A stretch of 64,000 nt of DNA from Ostrinia nubilalis (lineage: Eukaryota > Arthropoda > Insecta > Lepidoptera > Crambidae), in contig NC_087095.1 of the NCBI RefSeq assembly GCF_963855985.1, positions 12,844,001 through 12,908,000 of the forward strand, in the 5' to 3' direction. Both the position numbers and the translations under genes were made by a program. Shown piece by piece: positions 60,295-64,000 of the stretch. The notes beneath the pieces are model-generated. The model ran no database searches. It saw only the letters and a program-made list of their open reading frames with translations, and was not told where the DNA came from. How positions within the stretch are numbered: position 1 is the stretch's first letter; each line of letters opens with the position of its first letter.

Positions 60295-63078
60295 ATTTTT
60301 TTATTACGTTTGGGACAGTGCATAGTGGATATGAATCCTCAAGACAGACCTGCACCTATTTACGCCGCGCCTAATACGCCGGCGCCTTCTTTAGCGGCAC
60401 CGCCCGCACAGGCGTCGACGGAGACGGAGACTTTGGCGAGTATAAGTGTTTCGTCAAGGATACCTGATTTTTGGTCAGACCAACCGCGACTCTGGTTTGT
60501 CCAATTTGAGGCCGTAGTAGAATCGCAACGACTAGGTGATGTAACAAAACAAAACTTAGTCGTTACCAAACTCAGCAAATCTGCCATACAACAAGTCAGC
60601 GACCTGCTGCTGTCACCACCACAAGAACGACGATATCAGACATTAAAGGACCGTCTGTTACAAGTGTTTGAAGAGTCTGAGACGCGGCAATTTCAAAAGC
60701 TTTTGGGGGAAATGGAACTGGGCACCCAAAAGCCATCGCAACTTCTCCGTCGGATGAGAGACTTGGCTAGAAACAAATTACCAGACTCCACGCTACAAAT
60801 AATGTGGACCAGACACTTGCCGTCGGCAGTTCAGGCTGTTCTTGCTGTCACCGAGGTCAAGGACTTGGAGAGCTTGGCAACGGTGGCGGACAAGGTTATG
60901 GAGGCAACCAGGCCAGAATATACAGAAATAGCCGAAATGAAAACCTCCACGCCGGGAAGCATTCACGAATTATCGGAAATGATTAACCGACTGCAAGCGG
61001 AAATCGCTGAGTTACGCCGGTCCAGAACACCTCTACGGCAGGAAGATTCAACCGTACGAGGGAGAATAGGCCGATCGGGTCAGCGCGACGTGAGTAAGTC
61101 CCGAGAAAAACCAAATTGGCTATGTTTTTATCATCACCGTTACCGTGCTAAGGCTGTGAAGTGCGTCGAGCCTTGCAATTGGAAGGGGGCTAAACCGATA
61201 TCTACGCGGAAACTCGACGCGATACAGCCGGTGGCGGGGGCAAGTATCGAATCGCATAATAACCGCCTTTGTGTTTTCGACCGAAATAGCAGACTAAAGT
61301 TTTTAATTGATACGGGTGCCAACGTATCTGTGATTCCTGCAGTTAAAAAGTGTGTGTCTTCGCTTTCAGATGGTTGTAATTATAAGTTATATGCTGCAAA
61401 TGGTACTGAAATTAAGACATATAGTATGCGTACTCTTGTTTTAAATTTAAATCTAAGGAGAGCATTTAGATGGAATTTCATTATAGCGGACGTAAAGCAG
61501 CCAATTATTGGGGCAGACTTTTTAAGCCATTTCAAACTGTTAGTTGATTTACACGCGCGAAAATTAAGGGACCAAGTTACCAATCTAAATGTTCTCGCTT
61601 CGATTATTTCACAGGGAAGTAACGATGAGTCATCTATTAAGACCGTGGATAATACTAACAAATGGCATGAGTTATTATTAAATTATCCAGATTTAACCAA
61701 ACCTGTATCGTATAAAGAGACGCCTAAACACTCAGTATGTCACTATGTAGAGACATCCGGTCCCCCGGTCTATACGAAGGCTAGACCTCTACCTCCGGAT
61801 AGGTACAAACGGGTCAAGGATGAATTTAAACATATGGTAGAATTAGGGATATGTAGGCCGTCTAAAAGCGCATGGGCAAGTCCACTTCATGTAGTAGCCA
61901 AAAAGAACGGAGATTTACGTCCTTGCGGTGACTACCGTAGGTTGAATGCCGTGACGAAGCCCGACCGCTACCCCATACCCAGGATGCAAGATTTTAAATA
62001 TGTATTAGCAGGTAAGAAAACTATTTTTTCTCGCCTAGATTTAAATAGAGCATATCATTTTATACCTGTAAATGATGACGACATTGAGAAGACAGCGATC
62101 ATAACACCCTTTGGACTGTTTGAATTTACGCGCATGACCTTTGGGTTACGTAACGCAGGTCAAACATTTCAACGATTCATGGATAGCGTTGTGTTACAAG
62201 GTCTAGATTTTTTATTTGTGTATCTCGATGACGTAATAATAGCTAGTGAAAATGAGGTCCTGCACAAACAGCATTTAGACACAGTTTTTAAAAGGTTTAA
62301 TGATTATGGCGTTACTTTAAATGTTTCGAAGTGTGACTTTGGGAAATCAAAGTTAGAATTTTTAGGATATGAAGTGTCGTCGGAGGGAGTACGTCCCCTG
62401 GACTATAAAGTTCAGGCGATTGTTGATTATCCGAAACCCGAGAATGTCGAACAGTTACGTCGATTCTTAGGGATGTTGAATTTTTATCGCACTCATATTC
62501 CTAGAGCCGCTGAATATCAATCCGAGCTCAATATTTATTTACACAACGCCAAAAAGAAAGACCGTACTGTTATAGCATGGAACGACAAAGCCAACGAGGC
62601 ATTTAAGAAGTGTAAGGAGAGCTTACAAAGCGCCGCTACACTTCATTACCCGTTACCCGATGCGGACTTATCGCTTATGACCGACGCTTCAAACACATGC
62701 GTCGGCGCGGTTTTACAGCAAAAGGTAAACAACGTGTGGCAACCACTTGGTTATTTTTCAAAGAAGTTGTCTCAGACCGAAATAAAATATTCAACTTATG
62801 ATAGGGAATTGTTAGCAGTTTACATGGCCATCAAATATTTTAAGAATTTGTTGGAAGGTCGCGTCCTAACAATTTTTACTGACCATAAACCACTAGTATA
62901 TGCGTTTTCTAAACTCAATAATAATGATAAGGAAAGTCCGAGACGAGTTAGACATCTTTCATATATTAGCGAGTTTACTACCGATATTCGCTATATTAGC
63001 GGACCGAATAACGTAGTGGCAGACGCATTATCACGTCGGGGTCACCAATGTACGTTATTTTATACCCGATGTACGTAA
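60289..63078 (+). CDS. Gypsy Gag-Pol polyprotein lacking integrase
   Basis: The 929-residue frame encodes Gag, protease, reverse transcriptase and RNase H in one frame. Gag occupies roughly residues 40-260. A Cys/His knuckle (C279, H282, C292, C296) follows. The aspartic protease has DTG at 341-343. The reverse transcriptase has LDLNRAYH (Asp 584) and YLDD (645-648). RNase H has TDAS (Asp 799), DHKPL (from 865) and ADALSRR (911-917). Residues 921-929 are encoded by the 3' LTR. There is no HHCC zinc finger or DDE integrase core. The better start is probably the second Met (60331), because the first overlaps the primer-site region. No frameshift or stop is seen. It is a retroelement protein, not a host gene. 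Confidence 0.9.
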   Translation: MNIFLLRLGQCIVDMNPQDRPAPIYAAPNTPAPSLAAPPAQASTETETLASISVSSRIPDFWSDQPRLWFVQFEAVVESQRLGDVTKQNLVVTKLSKSAIQQVSDLLLSPPQERRYQTLKDRLLQVFEESETRQFQKLLGEMELGTQKPSQLLRRMRDLARNKLPDSTLQIMWTRHLPSAVQAVLAVTEVKDLESLATVADKVMEATRPEYTEIAEMKTSTPGSIHELSEMINRLQAEIAELRRSRTPLRQEDSTVRGRIGRSGQRDVSKSREKPNWLCFYHHRYRAKAVKCVEPCNWKGAKPISTRKLDAIQPVAGASIESHNNRLCVFDRNSRLKFLIDTGANVSVIPAVKKCVSSLSDGCNYKLYAANGTEIKTYSMRTLVLNLNLRRAFRWNFIIADVKQPIIGADFLSHFKLLVDLHARKLRDQVTNLNVLASIISQGSNDESSIKTVDNTNKWHELLLNYPDLTKPVSYKETPKHSVCHYVETSGPPVYTKARPLPPDRYKRVKDEFKHMVELGICRPSKSAWASPLHVVAKKNGDLRPCGDYRRLNAVTKPDRYPIPRMQDFKYVLAGKKTIFSRLDLNRAYHFIPVNDDDIEKTAIITPFGLFEFTRMTFGLRNAGQTFQRFMDSVVLQGLDFLFVYLDDVIIASENEVLHKQHLDTVFKRFNDYGVTLNVSKCDFGKSKLEFLGYEVSSEGVRPLDYKVQAIVDYPKPENVEQLRRFLGMLNFYRTHIPRAAEYQSELNIYLHNAKKKDRTVIAWNDKANEAFKKCKESLQSAATLHYPLPDADLSLMTDASNTCVGAVLQQKVNNVWQPLGYFSKKLSQTEIKYSTYDRELLAVYMAIKYFKNLLEGRVLTIFTDHKPLVYAFSKLNNNDKESPRRVRHLSYISEFTTDIRYISGPNNVVADALSRRGHQCTLFYTRCT

Positions 63079-63390
63079 TTATATTAATATACGTTATGTT
63101 CAGGTATATTATTGTTGTTGTCCACTTATAAGTAATGTCCACTTTATAAGTTAAATCCACAAAACGTACGTCAGAAGGTTGGAACAGTAAAACATGTGAT
63201 TTCTTTAAAGGTGTAATTGCGACTAAAATAAAACTGGCGGGCTCAGCCGCCGACACATACAAGGAACAGTATAACTATTGTTTTCTATTGTTGATTGTAT
63301 TGGGCAATGATGTGGGAACGCAGGACGCTACTCAATACGCTCTGTTCATTCATGGAGTTAATTTATTACTCTGATTAATGTGTACCTACA
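63049..63390 (+). repeat. 3' LTR of the Gypsy element
   Basis: 342 bp, apparently identical to 59923-60264. AATAAA at 63227-63232. Confidence 0.9.
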
Positions 63391-63395
63391 ATAAT
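63391..63395. other. Target-site duplication, right (ataat)
   Basis: Matches 59918-59922. Confidence 0.75.
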
Positions 63396-63439
63396 GTACA
63401 CAAGATTAGTAATTTGTAACTGCGTGAATCATTTTTGAT

Positions 63440-63765
63440 CAACATTATGTACATAACTACATACCCTGACACACTGACTTGCAAACAATGTAAGAAAATT
63501 TGAACATTGAAAATTTCGCACCTACCTCAATGCATTCACCTTTCATCCTTTTAAAATGGCACGGAATAATTCTGTCTACATTTCCAAGTGACATCTGCCG
63601 ATCTATGTTTTTCTTAAAATAAATGGGTAAAATGTTTTGGCTAACATGGCATCCCTAAATTCACTCACACAATAGACAAACGCCATAATTTTGAGTCACA
63701 GTTTTGTGTTAGCGCGAGTTCCGTCCGCCTTTTTTTATAGGTCCATGGTCACTGTAAGTAAAATT
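63440..63765. repeat. Right arm of the large diverged inverted repeat
   Basis: caatgtaagaaaatttgaa (about 63486) and tttttttataggtccatgg (about 63730) are inverted relative to the left arm (59262-59870). The arms match at the inner and outer parts only. Confidence 0.6.
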
Positions 63766-63904
63766 TTAATTGTCAGTGTGTGTCAAGTGTCAAGTGTCAG
63801 TGCGTTTCGAATTTATTTTGACAAGCGATTTACTTTTTTAAAGACTTTATTTTTAAATTTAGATTTATTTTGTTTATTGCTTATTGTTTTTTAAATTTCG
63901 TAAA

Positions 63905-64000
63905 ATGGCGAAACGCAGGGAATTCAAAACTGAAATAGAAAACGTAATGCGCTTTCAGTATGACATTTATAAACGTCTTGAGAAAAATAAAGTAAATTTC
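63905..64000 (+). CDS. Possible gene start, cut by window edge
   Basis: From an ATG in good context (taaaATGG) a frame runs 32 codons to the end of the window without a stop (MAKRREFKTEIENV, then MRFQYDIYKRLEKNKVNF). The peptide is basic and charged, with no domain recognisable. A 32-codon open frame can occur by chance in such DNA, so this is tentative. It might be a host gene or part of a further transposon, because it follows the right arm of the inverted repeat. Confidence 0.3.
   Translation, partial: MAKRREFKTEIENVMRFQYDIYKRLEKNKVNF

Larger units (their letters stand above)
59923..63390 (+). mobile_element. Gypsy-type LTR retrotransposon without integrase
   Basis: The 3468 bp element has 342 bp LTRs at both ends that look identical by eye, both TGTACG...CTACA, and is flanked by ataat. 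It holds one long gag-protease-RT-RNase H frame. The integrase domain expected after RNase H is missing: the frame runs directly into the 3' LTR. No polypurine tract is seen before the 3' LTR (the sequence is gtcggggtcaccaa). It is young, judging from the LTRs, but non-autonomous. Confidence 0.9.

Noticed and set aside
1..64000. CRISPR array, rRNA gene, riboswitch or operon
   Set aside because: No regular short spacer-repeat pattern, no rRNA-like sequence and no prokaryotic gene arrangement; the window is insect nuclear DNA.

Overview
This window looks like nuclear DNA of a moth or butterfly (Lepidoptera). It is AT-rich, gene-poor and packed with transposon families known from that order: Lep1-type Helitrons ending in a GC-rich block plus CTAG, RTE-clade LINE 3' ends with GAT-repeat tails, tRNA-derived SINE heads, and many fold-back MITEs. 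No bacterial or organellar organisation is visible. There is no CRISPR array, operon or rRNA gene.

Only one ordinary host gene is well supported: a short SAM-domain protein at 17318-17779 (+). It resembles vertebrate SAMD5 (SASH1 relatives) both in its SAM domain and in a conserved basic motif near the C-terminus. It lies in a GC-rich island. A reading frame opening at 63905 and running off the right edge may be a second gene, but it is too short to identify. The two long reading frames (10440-13148 and 60289-63078) belong to retrotransposons.

Layout. 1-9150: AT-rich DNA with one MITE, a satellite of ~232 bp units (3899-4908), and RTE 3' ends, one of them split by a hairpin MITE. 9152-13500: a tandem array of ~420 bp units, each containing a MITE, whose third unit is split by a non-LTR retrotransposon (endonuclease plus reverse transcriptase). 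13500-16122: a tRNA-like sequence, Helitron and RTE pieces, a ~310 bp fold-back element, and a MITE. 16123-23000: the SAM gene and its flanks. 23000-39600: scattered MITEs, SINE heads, Helitron and LINE tails, and two related TIR elements (29312-31077 and 36007-38101) that carry different versions of a subterminal repeat. 39600-57500: mostly unannotatable AT-rich DNA, probably intronic or intergenic, with a few repeats. 57556-64000: a Helitron, an LTR with a tRNA-Tyr-like primer site, a GC-rich tandem repeat, and a young Gypsy-type element with apparently identical LTRs but no integrase. The Gypsy element sits inside a diverged inverted repeat.

The most unusual objects are the integrase-less Gypsy copy, the two sister TIR families with co-varying subterminal motifs, and the MITE-containing tandem array. 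All comparisons were made by eye, so copy identities and clade names are provisional.
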